Program-made: the position numbers and the translations under genes
Notes under the pieces: model-generated
Told to the model about the DNA's origin: nothing
The model's input: the letters and a program-made list of their open reading frames with translations, nothing else
The model's database searches: none
In this document: positions 1 through 9,263 of the stretch, piece after piece
Layout of the letters: each line of letters begins with the position of its first letter
Position numbering within the stretch: position 1 is the first letter of the stretch
Origin: Prevotella jejuni
Lineage (GTDB): Bacteria; Bacteroidota; Bacteroidia; Bacteroidales; Bacteroidaceae
Reading direction: 5' to 3'
DNA: 64,000 nt
Assembly: GCF_900187995.1 (NCBI RefSeq)
Contig: NZ_FZNZ01000007.1
Location: 1 to 64,000, forward strand

Positions 1-161
1 ATAATTGGTGATTCTTCATGATGCAAAGGTAATAAATACTTATGAAATTATGTGCTTAAGAGGATAGACTTGCAACTGGGTTTTAGGACTGACCCCTAAT
101 TAGACTAATTCTCACATCTTGCTACAGAACTAACAGTAAAGTCTCTTGAAAGGTATAAAAA
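1..161. other. Window-edge intergenic sequence
   Basis: No coding sequence is visible. A TACCTTTG box on the minus strand (caaaggta at 25-32) looks like a Bacteroidota -7 element for a gene lying before the window. Nothing else is recognisable. Confidence 0.4.
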
Positions 162-190
162 CAAAAAAGGGAATTACTTTCGTAATTCCT
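162..190 (-). terminator. Terminator of tRNA-Asn
   Basis: Perfect 8 bp stem GGAATTAC/GTAATTCC (170-177 and 182-189) with a 4-base loop, followed on the minus strand by a T-rich run. It lies directly after the 3' end of the tRNA-Asn gene. Confidence 0.85.
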
Positions 191-197
191 TTTGATG

Positions 198-271
198 CGC
201 TCCAGGATGGGCTTGAACCAACGACCCCCTGATTAACAGTCAGGTGCTCTAACCAACTGAGCTACTGAAGC
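198..271 (-). tRNA. tRNA-Asn (anticodon GTT)
   Basis: The minus strand folds as a cloverleaf of 74 nt: 7 bp acceptor GCTTCAG/CTGGAGC with one G-U pair, D stem GCTC/GAGC, anticodon stem CCTGA/TCAGG with loop CTGTTAA (anticodon GTT, Asn), T loop TTCAAGC and discriminator G. The T stem GTTGG/CCATC carries one U-U mismatch. CCA is not fully encoded (GCA follows). It has its own promoter and terminator, so it is a monocistronic tRNA. Confidence 0.95.
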
Positions 272-303
272 AGTTTGTATTGCTTGTTTCTTGTAAGCGG
301 TTG

Positions 304-335
304 CAAAGGTAGTATGTTTCTTTGAAACTGCCAAA
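304..335 (-). promoter_or_regulatory. Promoter of tRNA-Asn
   Basis: On the minus strand TTTG (335-332), a 20 bp spacer, then TACCTTTG (311-304): an exact match to the Bacteroidota sigma-ABfr pattern. Transcription would start near 298, about 25 nt before the tRNA. Confidence 0.8.
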
Positions 336-416
336 TGTTTTTGAAGAAAATTTCAAGAAAATCGTAATTTTCTTTATTTTCGTACGTTGGAAGGCGTGTT
401 TTCCATTATAATAATG

Positions 417-424
417 TACTTTTG
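417..424 (+). promoter_or_regulatory. Probable -7 box of the S41 protease gene
   Basis: TACTTTTG fits TAnnTTTG and lies 41 bp before the start codon. No good -33 TTG sits at the usual 19-21 bp distance, so this is a weaker call. Confidence 0.45.
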
Positions 425-465
425 TCCCATTATAACAGTATTAAATAACAAACGAATAATATATA

Positions 466-2214
466 ATGAGAAAATTGTTTTTGGCTTTCGGACTCTGGCT
501 ACTTGCTTTCAGCGGGTCTGTTATGGCACAAAGCACTGCGGAGAAGGAGCATAATTTCAATGTAGCAAAGAACCTTGAGACTTTTTCGGCTATTTATAAG
601 TATCTTGATTTGATGTATGTTGATACGCTGAATGCCGACGAAGTAATCGGTAATGGTATCAATTACATGCTCCGTTCACTTGATCCTTACACGATATACT
701 ACCCAGAAGACAAGGTTAAAGACCTCGACTTGATGATTTCGGGTAAGTATGCTGGTGTCGGTGCATTGATTCGTTATAATTTCTTGTTAAAGAATACGGT
801 GATTGATGAGCCATACGAGAATATGCCAGCTGCGGAGGTTGGATTGAAGAAGGGTGACGTCATCCTTGCTATAGGCGACTCTTCAATGGTGGGAAAGGAT
901 GTTACATACGTCAGCAATCACCTGCGTGGCGATGCTGGTACAACCTTCATCCTGACTATTCAGCGTCCATCAACGAATAAGAAGATGAAGTTTAAGATTA
1001 CTCGTCGTGCTATCCAGCTCCCAGCCGTACCTTATTATGGTGTACAGGATGGTGGAGTAGGCTACTTAAACCTCAACTCTTTCACAACGGGTTGTGCTAA
1101 GGATGTGCGTCGTGCCTTCCTTGATATGAAGAAGCAGGGTATGACCTCCTTTGTCTTCGACCTTCGCAATAACGGTGGTGGTAGTTTACAAGAAGCGGTT
1201 AACATCGTAAATATGTTTGTACCGAAGGGTATAACCCTTGTCAAGACCGTAGGTAAGATGGAGCGTGCAAACAAAGAGTATAAGACGACAGTCGAACCTA
1301 TCGACACTGTTATGCCGATTGTTGTATTGGTGAATGACGAGACTGCGAGTGCCAGTGAGATTACCAGTGGTAGTCTACAAGACCTCGACCGTGCTGTAGT
1401 CCTTGGTACTCGCACCTACGGTAAAGGGCTTGTACAGGTGTCAATGGACCTCCCTTATAATGGAAACTTAAAGCTCACGTCAAGTAAGTATTATATCCCA
1501 AGTGGGCGTTGCATACAGGCAATCAACTACAAGCATGCTAATGGCGGGTACACAGAGCATGTTCCCGACTCATTAACACATGTGTTCCATACGGCAAACG
1601 GACGTGAAGTACGTGATGGTGGTGGTATTAAGCCAGATATAGAGGTACGTCCAGACTCTTTACCTAATATTGCTTTCTATCTTGCCTCCTCTGGTCGCGA
1701 TTCTACGGAGGTGATGTGGAACTGGGAATTACAGTATATTAAGAAGCATCCAACCATCGGTCCTGCAAAAACATTCGTCATTTCAGATGCCGACTTTGAG
1801 GACTTTAAGCAAGCAGTGATGAAGAGTGGCTTCAAATACGACCGTGAGAGTCAGAAGTATTTAGAGAATCTTGTGAAGTTAGCAAGGTTCGAAGGCTATT
1901 ATGATGATGCTAAACCAGAGTTTGACGCTTTGGAGAAGAAACTCACACATAACCTTGCCAAAGACCTTGAATATAACAAGCAGGCACTAAAGAAGCTGTT
2001 GACAAGCGATCTTGTGTCAGCTTACTACTATCAGAAAGGTTCTATAGAGAATAGTCTGCAGTTTGATAAGCAGTGGAAAAAGGCTGTGGAGATTTTGCAG
2101 CATCCAGCCGAGTATAAGAAACTTCTACAGCCAGTTGTTAGTCAGCCATTAGTCAAGATTGAACCCGCAAGCAGTGTTGTCGTCGATAAAAAGAACAAAA
2201 CAAAGGCGAAATAG
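466..2214 (+). CDS. S41 family carboxy-terminal processing protease
   Basis: Exported serine protease of the CtpA/Prc (tail-specific protease) family, 582 aa. A Sec signal peptide occupies about residues 1-21 (cut after VMA). A PDZ-like domain follows (about 85-165, motif GLKKGDVILAIGD), then the S41 catalytic domain (about 195-360). The Ser/Lys dyad is visible: Ser295 in ETASASEI and Lys320 in TYGKGLVQ, spaced 25 residues as in E. coli Prc. The C-terminal 200 residues are unassigned. It should act in the periplasm on C-termini of envelope proteins. The gene is monocistronic, with a -7 box upstream and a strong terminator after it. Confidence 0.9.
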   Translation: MRKLFLAFGLWLLAFSGSVMAQSTAEKEHNFNVAKNLETFSAIYKYLDLMYVDTLNADEVIGNGINYMLRSLDPYTIYYPEDKVKDLDLMISGKYAGVGALIRYNFLLKNTVIDEPYENMPAAEVGLKKGDVILAIGDSSMVGKDVTYVSNHLRGDAGTTFILTIQRPSTNKKMKFKITRRAIQLPAVPYYGVQDGGVGYLNLNSFTTGCAKDVRRAFLDMKKQGMTSFVFDLRNNGGGSLQEAVNIVNMFVPKGITLVKTVGKMERANKEYKTTVEPIDTVMPIVVLVNDETASASEITSGSLQDLDRAVVLGTRTYGKGLVQVSMDLPYNGNLKLTSSKYYIPSGRCIQAINYKHANGGYTEHVPDSLTHVFHTANGREVRDGGGIKPDIEVRPDSLPNIAFYLASSGRDSTEVMWNWELQYIKKHPTIGPAKTFVISDADFEDFKQAVMKSGFKYDRESQKYLENLVKLARFEGYYDDAKPEFDALEKKLTHNLAKDLEYNKQALKKLLTSDLVSAYYYQKGSIENSLQFDKQWKKAVEILQHPAEYKKLLQPVVSQPLVKIEPASSVVVDKKNKTKAK

Positions 2215-2235
2215 AGGGAACATTATAAAAGAAAG

Positions 2236-2282
2236 AATAAGGCTTATAAGTTCGGTAGGGACTTATAAGCCTTATTTTTATA
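2236..2282 (+). terminator. Terminator of the S41 protease gene
   Basis: Perfect 15 bp inverted repeat (2237-2251 and 2261-2275) containing GGCTTATAAG, followed by a T run. It starts about 20 bp after the stop codon. Confidence 0.9.
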
Positions 2283-2387
2283 TAGTCATTTTATTTATCT
2301 GTTTACGTGTTATTAAATAAAATGAAGGTAAACTATTTCTTATGTGAAATATCTTTCGTTTATATGATATATTTCTTCTCAAAGGAA

Positions 2388-2416
2388 TTGACTTATAAGT
2401 TTTTTTGTTATCTTTG
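2388..2416 (+). promoter_or_regulatory. Promoter of the alpha/beta hydrolase gene
   Basis: TTG (2388-2390), 18 bp, TATCTTTG (2409-2416). With the start codon at 2551 this gives a 5' leader of about 130 nt. Confidence 0.6.
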
Positions 2417-2550
2417 TCCTGTGTAAACGCTATTTACTTGTTATTCAGTGCCAAAGAGGGTGAGGAATGATAAAAGAGAGCGACTTAGAAACGATGTTTT
2501 TTCGGTTGCTTATTTCTCTTAAAATACTTTGTTCTTTAATTTTGATAGCA

Positions 2551-3780
2551 ATGAAAAAGATTATTTTAAGCATTTGTTTATTGTGTTCGTGGGCTGGAGT
2601 TTTTGCACAGAAACCCATAGAAGGAGATTGGATGGGCAAGCTGAACCTCGGTCCACAATCCTTGACAATTGTGTTGCATGTGAACTGTGATGCACAAGGA
2701 AAGGCTGAATGTACGCTCGATAGTCCCGATCAAGGGGCGAAGGGAATAGCGGTAGAAACAGATTACTGCTCCTCTGATTCTATCAGTATAAGCCTTGCGA
2801 GTTTGGCTCTCAGCTTTCAAGGAAAATTGAAAGGGGACGAGATAGTCGGTACTTTTACCCAAGGTCAATCCTTCCCGTTAGTCTTGAAGCGAGGAGAAGA
2901 GAAACTAAATCGTCCACAGAACCCTGTAGCTCCTTATCCATACAAGACAGAAGAAGTGGCTTTTAAGAACGTAGCAGATGGCGCAACACTTGTAGGAACA
3001 CTCTCATACCCTATTGGGTATAAGAAAGGAAAGACCCCTGTCGTCTTGATGGTTACTGGGAGTGGGCAGGAGAACAGAGACGAAGAAATCTTCGATCATA
3101 AGCCTTTCCTTGTTATAGCAGATTATCTGGCACGACATGGTGTAGCCACTTTGCGGTATGACGACCGAGGTTTTGGTAAGTCGACAGGCAGAGATGTGGA
3201 ACATGCAACGACGCTTGACTTTATGCGAGATGCTGCAAGTGGAGTTGATTTCCTGCGCACATCGAAGCAATTTGGTAAGGTCGGCATACTCGGACATAGT
3301 GAAGGTGGGTCTATAGCCTTCATGTTGGGTGCGAAAGGGAAAGTTGATTTTGTCATTAGTATGGCTGGGGTTGGCGTGAAAGGAGACACGGCGTTGACAG
3401 CACAAGCAAACAAGATACTCGAACTTACGGGGCAATCAATGCGTTACTCTACGCATCAGTATCGTATGAATGCAATTATAAAGAGGTCACCTTGGTTGAA
3501 TTTCTTTATTGATTATGACCCATCAGCGGATATCTCAAAGACGCTTTGTCCTGTTATGGCTATTAATGGGAGTCGTGATATTCAGGTGATATCGTCGCTT
3601 AATCTGGCGGGGATAAAGGCCCATCTAAAGCCTAATCCGAAAAACATCATCAAAGAGTATCCCTCGCTTAACCATCTTTTCCAACATTGTAAGACGGGAA
3701 ATGTCTCAGAGTATAGGATGATAGAAGAAACAATCTCGCCAGAAGTCTTAGAAGATATCGTCCGTTTTATCAAACAATAA
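2551..3780 (+). CDS. Exported alpha/beta hydrolase
   Basis: Serine hydrolase of 409 aa with a signal peptide (about 1-20, ending VFAQ). An N-terminal beta-rich region (about 22-125) precedes the alpha/beta fold. The triad can be read: Ser250 in GHSEGG, Asp343 in GSRDIQ, His375 in NHLFQ; the DDRGFGKS segment is typical of dienelactone-hydrolase and peptidase S9-like folds. The substrate is unknown; an ester or acyl hydrolase of the periplasm is likely. The reading frame extends to 2467, but the Met at 2551 is preferred because the signal peptide begins there. Single-gene unit. Confidence 0.8.
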   Translation: MKKIILSICLLCSWAGVFAQKPIEGDWMGKLNLGPQSLTIVLHVNCDAQGKAECTLDSPDQGAKGIAVETDYCSSDSISISLASLALSFQGKLKGDEIVGTFTQGQSFPLVLKRGEEKLNRPQNPVAPYPYKTEEVAFKNVADGATLVGTLSYPIGYKKGKTPVVLMVTGSGQENRDEEIFDHKPFLVIADYLARHGVATLRYDDRGFGKSTGRDVEHATTLDFMRDAASGVDFLRTSKQFGKVGILGHSEGGSIAFMLGAKGKVDFVISMAGVGVKGDTALTAQANKILELTGQSMRYSTHQYRMNAIIKRSPWLNFFIDYDPSADISKTLCPVMAINGSRDIQVISSLNLAGIKAHLKPNPKNIIKEYPSLNHLFQHCKTGNVSEYRMIEETISPEVLEDIVRFIKQ

Positions 3781-3910
3781 GCTATCAACTTGGTTGTTCC
3801 TAATGGATTTCTAAGAGAATGTATATAGTTATTAATAACTGATTTAATGAACCTTATACTGCTTCATCCTACGTCCTATCAATCTAAATAAAGGTAGACT
3901 TAGAATTATT

Positions 3911-3998
3911 TTCATGACGAGAAGAATTTTTTTTCATGAAAAAAAATATTTTTCTTCATGAAAAGAAATATTTTTTTTCATGAAAAGAATTTGGAATC
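3911..3998. repeat. 22 bp tandem array (4 units, TTCATGAA type)
   Basis: TTCATG recurs at 3911, 3933, 3955 and 3977, exactly every 22 bp. The core TTTTCATGAAAA is a perfect palindrome, separated by AT-rich stretches. It lies 80 bp upstream of the rimP promoter. A close relative of this array is found at 29041. Confidence 0.85.
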
Positions 3999-4079
3999 GA
4001 TGGCTTCTTCGGGTTAGAAAAACCTTGGATATATTTCGTCTAAATCGCTTATAAGCAGATAAAAAAAAGCTGTAAAACA

Positions 4080-4111
4080 TTTGGTCTATGCCGAAAATAT
4101 TCGTAACTTTG
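4080..4111 (+). promoter_or_regulatory. Promoter of rimP-nusA-infB
   Basis: TTTG (4080-4083), 20 bp, TAACTTTG (4104-4111): full match to the Bacteroidota consensus. The predicted leader to the rimP ATG is about 55 nt and contains a stem-loop. Confidence 0.85.
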
Positions 4112-4125
4112 CACTCGTTCAGAGG

Positions 4126-4157
4126 AATGAGGGGCTTTTTAATAGTCCCTCATTTTT
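4126..4157 (+). promoter_or_regulatory. Leader stem-loop before rimP (possible attenuator)
   Basis: Perfect 8 bp stem AATGAGGG (4126-4133) / CCCTCATT (4147-4154) followed by TTT, located between the promoter and the rimP start. It resembles a weak intrinsic terminator inside the 5' leader, so it could attenuate the operon. That role is inference. Confidence 0.5.
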
Positions 4158-4172
4158 CATATTAAAACGCTT

Positions 4173-4640
4173 ATGATAGATAAAAACGTTGTAAAAGGAC
4201 TCGTTGACGAGTGGCTGGAAGGTAAGGAGTACTTCCTGGTTGATATACAGATCAGTTCTGACGACAAGATTGTCGTTGAGATTGACCATGCCGATGGTGT
4301 GTGGATTGAAGACTGTGTAGAGTTGAGCAAGTATATCGAAGACCGTCTTTCCCGTGATGAGGAAGACTATGAACTTGAGGTAGGCTCTGCCGGATTAGGT
4401 CAACCTTTCAAAGTCCCACAGCAGTATCAGAACTTCATTGGAAAGGAAGTAGAGGTGCTTGGTAAGGATGGAAAGAAAGTCAAAGGCGTGTTGAAGAGTG
4501 TTGATGGCAACGACTTTATTGTGGCTGTCAACGAGAAGGTACAAGTGGAAGGCAAGAAGCGTCCTGTAAAGATGGACGTTGACCATGCGTACAAGATGGA
4601 TGAAGTAAAATATACAAAATACATAATAAGTTTCAAGTAA
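4173..4640 (+). CDS. rimP: Ribosome maturation factor RimP
   Basis: 155 aa, the usual RimP length; needed for 30S subunit maturation in the cytoplasm. The N-terminal domain has the typical ISSDDKIVVEIDHADGVWIEDC stretch (read in parts) and the LEVGSAGLGQPF segment equivalent to the family's EVSSPGxxRPL. A C-terminal Sm-like domain runs from about residue 85. It is the first gene of the conserved rimP-nusA-infB operon, with nusA starting 4 bp after its stop. Confidence 0.93.
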   Translation: MIDKNVVKGLVDEWLEGKEYFLVDIQISSDDKIVVEIDHADGVWIEDCVELSKYIEDRLSRDEEDYELEVGSAGLGQPFKVPQQYQNFIGKEVEVLGKDGKKVKGVLKSVDGNDFIVAVNEKVQVEGKKRPVKMDVDHAYKMDEVKYTKYIISFK

Positions 4641-4644
4641 AGCT

Positions 4645-5910
4645 ATGGCAGCAAGGAAAATAGAGGAAGAACGTCCGAATATGATCGAGACTTTCAAGGA
4701 GTTTAAGGATACCAAGAGTATCGATCGTACCACGTTAGTGAGCGTTTTGGAGGAGAGCTTCCGTAACGTACTCGCTAAGATATTCGGTAGTGACGAGAAC
4801 TTCGACGTGATTGTAAACCCTGATAAGGGTGACTTTGAGATACATCGTAATCGCGTGGTTGTGGCTGATGGCGAGGTTCAGGATGAGAATAAGGAGATTA
4901 GTCTTACGGATGCACGTAAGATAGAAGCAGACTATGAGGTTGGTGAAGATGTTAGTGAAGAGGTCGATTTCAATAAGTTTGGCCGCCGTGCTATCTTGAA
5001 TCTTCGTCAGACATTGGCTTCTAAGATTCTTGAGCTTGAGCATGATTCTCTGTATAACAAGTATAAAGACCGTGTGGGTCAGATTATCTCTGGTGAGGTT
5101 TATCAGACTTGGAAACGTGAAGTACTGCTTGTTGACGAAGAGAATAACGAGTTGATTCTCCCTAAGGGCGAGCAGATTCCACGTGATCAGTATCGTAAGG
5201 GTGAGACCGTTCGTGCGGTGATCCATCGCGTTGATAACGAGAATAATAATCCAAAGATTATCCTCTCACGTACTGCCCCAGAGTTCCTTGAGCGTCTGCT
5301 TGAGGCTGAGGTGCCTGAAATCAACGATGGTTTGATAGCTATTCGTAAGATTGCTCGTATGCCTGGTGAGCGTGCAAAGATTGCTGTTGAGAGCTTTGAT
5401 GAGCGTATCGACCCAGTAGGCGCTTGTGTTGGTGTACGTGGTAGCCGTGTTCATGGCATTGTTAGAGAGCTTTGCAACGAGAACCTCGATGTTATCAATT
5501 GGACAGCAAATACCAAACTCTTCATTCAGCGTGCACTTGCACCAGCTAAGGTGAGCAGCTTGACAGTTGACGAAGAGAATAAGAAGGCCGAGGTTTACTT
5601 GCAACCAGAGGAGGTTAGTCTTGCTATTGGTCGTGGTGGTATGAACATCAAGTTGGCAAGTATGCTGACAGGATACACCATTGACGTGTTCCGTGAACTT
5701 GACGAAACGAACGCAGAGGAGGATATTTACTTAGATGAATTCTCTGATGAGATAGACCAGTGGGTTATCGATGCCATCAAGGGTATCGGACTCGACACAG
5801 CACGCCAGGTGCTCAATGCTCCACGAGAGATGTTGATAGAAAAGGCAGACTTGGAGGAAGAGACCGTAGACAGCGTGTTGAACGTATTGAGATCAGAGTT
5901 TGAACAGTAA
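4645..5910 (+). CDS. nusA: Transcription termination/antitermination protein NusA
   Basis: 421 aa RNA polymerase-binding factor. Domain order: N-terminal domain (about 1-130), S1 domain (about 135-200, GQIISGEVYQ), KH1 and KH2 (about 205-350, GVRGSRVHGIVREL and AIGRGGMNIKLAS). A single helical repeat ends the protein (from about 365, WVIDAIKGIGLDTARQVL). E. coli NusA (495 aa) has two acidic repeats; the shorter tail here is normal for Bacteroidota. Translationally close to rimP (4 bp gap). Confidence 0.95.
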   Translation: MAARKIEEERPNMIETFKEFKDTKSIDRTTLVSVLEESFRNVLAKIFGSDENFDVIVNPDKGDFEIHRNRVVVADGEVQDENKEISLTDARKIEADYEVGEDVSEEVDFNKFGRRAILNLRQTLASKILELEHDSLYNKYKDRVGQIISGEVYQTWKREVLLVDEENNELILPKGEQIPRDQYRKGETVRAVIHRVDNENNNPKIILSRTAPEFLERLLEAEVPEINDGLIAIRKIARMPGERAKIAVESFDERIDPVGACVGVRGSRVHGIVRELCNENLDVINWTANTKLFIQRALAPAKVSSLTVDEENKKAEVYLQPEEVSLAIGRGGMNIKLASMLTGYTIDVFRELDETNAEEDIYLDEFSDEIDQWVIDAIKGIGLDTARQVLNAPREMLIEKADLEEETVDSVLNVLRSEFEQ

Positions 5911-6045
5911 AAGGTGACTGGTTGGTGGGTGATGGTTGTTGACTGAAAGCTAACGGGTGTGACTATTCAGCAACTCCATGTTCGGAACCCCTCTCTACCA
6001 AAAGGCATTTCAACAACCAACACCCTACACCGTAAAATAAAGTTA
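5911..6045 (+). repeat. G/T-rich imperfect inverted repeat between nusA and infB
   Basis: A G/T-rich arm containing GGTGGGTGATGGTTGTTGA (about 5924-5942) faces TCAACAACCAACACCC near 6008-6025, so the transcript could form a long imperfect hairpin ahead of infB. The G/T-rich sequence resembles the 60 bp tandem repeats after the YeiH gene at 53 kb. Confidence 0.45.
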
Positions 6046-8907
6046 ATGAGCATCAGATTAAACAAAGCAATTCGTGAATTGAATATAGGACTCCAAACGG
6101 CAGTGGAGTTCTTGGAGAAGAAGCCAGAGTTAGGCGAGGTGAAGAACGAACTTAACTTTAAGCTAAGCGAGGACCAGTATAAGGCTCTCGTAGGTGCCTT
6201 CAACAATGATAAGGAGGTAAAGAAGGACGCAGCTAAACTCTTACAGAAGAAGACTAAGGAGAAGAAAGGCGCTGCTGATCATAAAGGTGAGACGATCTTG
6301 AAGGCTGAACGTCAGCAGTATAAACCTGTTGGAAAGATAGACCTTGATCAACTGAATAAACCTACTGCTAAGAAAGCTGTTGCTCCTACAGAGGATAAAC
6401 CTGCTCCTGCTCCTGCTGCAGCTGCCGTGGAACCAGCAGAAGAGAAGAAGGAGGTTGAGAAGCATGAGACAAGTAAAAAGTCTGTAACAAACAAGGAAGA
6501 GGTTAAACCGGTGGCTCCTAAGGTTGAGAAACCAGTAGAGAAGAAGGTTGAGCCTGTAAAGAAGGAGGCTCCTGTTGTTGAGGCTGAGGTGAAGACTAAA
6601 CCAGAGGTTAAGAGCGAACCAGCTACTTCTAAGCCTCAGGCTGAGCCTGTTGCTGTAGAAGAAAAGAAAGATAATGGCTTGTTCCAGACCAAGAATGAGA
6701 AGAAGATCTTGAATACTCCTAAGGTGAATGTCTTAGGTAAGATAGACCTTAGTACGCTGAATCAGAGTACTCGTCCTAAGAAGAAGAGTAAGGAAGAACG
6801 TCGTAAAGAGCGTGAGGAGAAGGCTGGTCAGAATAATGGTCAAGGCAAGAAAAAACGCGTTCGTATTAATAAGGAACGCGTAGATATCAATGCTGCCGCT
6901 AATCAACAGCAAAACCAGAATGGTAAGAAAGGTAATAACAATGGCGGTGGCAACAAGAATGCGGGTAAGAAGAACCGTAATCGTAATCAGAAACCATTAG
7001 AGGTTGATGATGAGGCAGTAGCACGCCAGGTAAAGGAGACTCTTGCTCGTCTGACAAGTAAGAGCCAGAACAAGAAGGGTGCTAAGTACCGTAAGGAGAA
7101 GCGTGATGCTGTTCAAGAGCGTCTGAATGCGGAGGCTAAGGCAGAGCGTAAGGAAAGTAAGATATTGAAGCTGACAGAGTTCGTTACTGTTTCTGAACTG
7201 GCTACAATGATGAATGTTCCTGTAACGAATGTCATCTCAACATTGATGTCTGTCGGTATCATGGTTTCTATCAACCAACGTTTGGATGCTGAGACTATCA
7301 ATCTCGTTGCGGATGAGTTCGACTTCAAGACAGAGTATGTAAGTGCTGAGGTGCAGGAGGCTGTTAGCGAGGAGGTTGATGATGAGAACGATCTCGTTTC
7401 ACGTGCTCCTATCGTTACTGTCATGGGTCATGTCGACCATGGTAAGACTTCTTTGCTCGACCATATCCGTAACACGAACGTGATTGCTGGTGAGGCAGGT
7501 GGTATTACCCAGCATATTGGCGCATATAGTGTAACATTGGAGAATGGCCGTAAGGTTACCTTCCTTGATACTCCGGGTCACGAAGCCTTTACTGCTATGC
7601 GTGCTCGTGGTGCACAGGTTACCGATATCGTGATTATCATCATTGCGGCAGACGACTCTGTGATGCCTACTACCAAGGAGGCTATTGCACATGCACAAGC
7701 AGCTGGTGTACCAATGGTATTCGCTATCAATAAGATTGATAAGCCAGGAGCTAACCCTGATAAGATACGTGAGGACTTGTCACAGATGAATTTGCTCGTT
7801 GAAGAGTGGGGTGGTAAGTATCAGTGTCAAGAGATCAGTGCTAAGAAGGGATTGGGAGTGAATGAGCTTCTTGACAAAGTCCTTCTTGAAGCCGATATGA
7901 TGGATCTTAAAGCTAACCCTAACCGTAAGGCTACAGGTACTATTATTGAGTCATCACTCGATAAGGGTCGTGGTTATGTAAGTACGGTTCTTGTGTCTAA
8001 TGGTACGTTGAAGATTGGTGATAACGTTATCGCTGGTACTTCATGGGGACGTATTAAGGCTATGTTCAATGAGCGTAACCAGCGTATCGAAAGTGCTGGA
8101 CCAGCAGAGCCTGCAATCATCCTTGGTCTGAATGGTGCACCAACAGCTGGTGATACCTTCCATGTTATGGAGACTGAACAGGAGGCACGTGAGATTGCTA
8201 ACAAGCGTGAGCAGTTGCAACGTGAGCAGGGCTTGCGTACACAAACACGTCTTACTCTGTCTGATATCTCTCACCGAATCGCTCGTGGTGAGTTCCATGA
8301 GATGAATATCATCGTGAAGGGTGATACCGATGGATCTATCGAGGCATTGTCTGACTCATTCATCAAGCTGTCAACAGAGAAGGTTAATGTGAACGTGATC
8401 AGTAAGGCGGTAGGTCAGATCTCTGAGAGTGACGTTATGTTAGCATCTGCTTCTGATGCTGTCATTGTCGGCTTCCAGGTTCGTCCTTCTGCCGATGCAC
8501 GCCGCTTGGCCGACCGTGAGGGTGTTGAGATCAATACTTACTCTGTCATCTATGATGCTATCGATGATGTGAAGTCAACGATGGTGGGTATGCTTGACAA
8601 GGTGAAGAAGGAGATTGTCACTGGTCAGTTTGAGGTGAAACAAGTCTTCAAGATATCCAAGGTTGGAACGGTTGCCGGTGGTATGGTTACTGAAGGTAAG
8701 GTTCACAGCAAGGATAAAGGTCGCGTAGTTCGTGATGGTATTGTTATTCATACAGCTCCTATTGATGCTCTGAAGCGTTATAAGGATGATGTGAAGGAAG
8801 TTGCGACGGGTCTCGAATGTGGTATCTCGCTTGTCAACTATAATGATTTACAGGTGGGTGACATCATCGAAACCTTCACGGAGATTGAGGTTGAACAGAA
8901 ATTGTAA
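6046..8907 (+). CDS. infB: Translation initiation factor IF-2
   Basis: 953 aa GTPase that brings initiator tRNA to the ribosome. IF2-N begins at [14 protein letters not shown] long Lys/Glu/Pro/Ala-rich linker (about 75-375) follows, then a second IF2-N (about 380-430) and the G domain with G1 GHVDHGKT at residues 461-468, DTPGHEAF and [10 protein letters not shown], then beta-barrel and C-terminal domains. The frame is open back to 5959, but that stretch lies in the repeat and lacks family sequence, so the ATG at 6046 is chosen. Last gene of the operon, followed by a terminator. Confidence 0.95.
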   Translation: MSIRLNKAIRELNIGLQTAVEFLEKKPELGEVKNELNFKLSEDQYKALVGAFNNDKEVKKDAAKLLQKKTKEKKGAADHKGETILKAERQQYKPVGKIDLDQLNKPTAKKAVAPTEDKPAPAPAAAAVEPAEEKKEVEKHETSKKSVTNKEEVKPVAPKVEKPVEKKVEPVKKEAPVVEAEVKTKPEVKSEPATSKPQAEPVAVEEKKDNGLFQTKNEKKILNTPKVNVLGKIDLSTLNQSTRPKKKSKEERRKEREEKAGQNNGQGKKKRVRINKERVDINAAANQQQNQNGKKGNNNGGGNKNAGKKNRNRNQKPLEVDDEAVARQVKETLARLTSKSQNKKGAKYRKEKRDAVQERLNAEAKAERKESKILKLTEFVTVSELATMMNVPVTNVISTLMSVGIMVSINQRLDAETINLVADEFDFKTEYVSAEVQEAVSEEVDDENDLVSRAPIVTVMGHVDHGKTSLLDHIRNTNVIAGEAGGITQHIGAYSVTLENGRKVTFLDTPGHEAFTAMRARGAQVTDIVIIIIAADDSVMPTTKEAIAHAQAAGVPMVFAINKIDKPGANPDKIREDLSQMNLLVEEWGGKYQCQEISAKKGLGVNELLDKVLLEADMMDLKANPNRKATGTIIESSLDKGRGYVSTVLVSNGTLKIGDNVIAGTSWGRIKAMFNERNQRIESAGPAEPAIILGLNGAPTAGDTFHVMETEQEAREIANKREQLQREQGLRTQTRLTLSDISHRIARGEFHEMNIIVKGDTDGSIEALSDSFIKLSTEKVNVNVISKAVGQISESDVMLASASDAVIVGFQVRPSADARRLADREGVEINTYSVIYDAIDDVKSTMVGMLDKVKKEIVTGQFEVKQVFKISKVGTVAGGMVTEGKVHSKDKGRVVRDGIVIHTAPIDALKRYKDDVKEVATGLECGISLVNYNDLQVGDIIETFTEIEVEQKL

Positions 8908-8913
8908 CAACAT

Positions 8914-8958
8914 AAAAAAACCGTCTTCTCTCCGGTAAAGGAGTAAAGACGGTTTTTT
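8914..8958 (+). terminator. Terminator of rimP-nusA-infB
   Basis: Perfect stem AAAAAACCGTCTT / AAGACGGTTTTTT with an 18-20 base loop, six Ts on the 3' side. Confidence 0.92.
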
Positions 8959-9263
8959 CTTCATGGTAACAAATGTTGCCGTAGAACTTCATGGCATACA
9001 TCTTGTATGGTCATAGAGTGTATATTTAGTATCGAGAATAGAGATGGCGAGAGCTAAAAAGACTTATTGTTGGATGAAGAGGAACGATAGGTTTTGATGC
9101 GTCAAGCAATAGGTATAAGAAAGGTAAAGAGTGTTTTTCAGATGGGCTAAACGTTAGTGATAAAGAGGTCTACGGCAATTGTAAGTATTGATCTTGATTT
9201 CTCTGACACCCTTTAACCTCTTTAACGACAGAACAGCCTCTCCTCTCTTTAATCACAAAACAA
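8959..9263. other. Intergenic region before sufB
   Basis: About 300 bp with no ORF, no clear TAnnTTTG promoter and no repeat that I can recognise. The suf promoter must lie here but departs from the usual consensus. Confidence 0.3.

Noticed and set aside
5959..6045. N-terminal extension of IF-2 by 29 codons
   Set aside because: The extension lies in the G/T-rich inverted repeat and IF-2 proteins begin at the Met at 6046.
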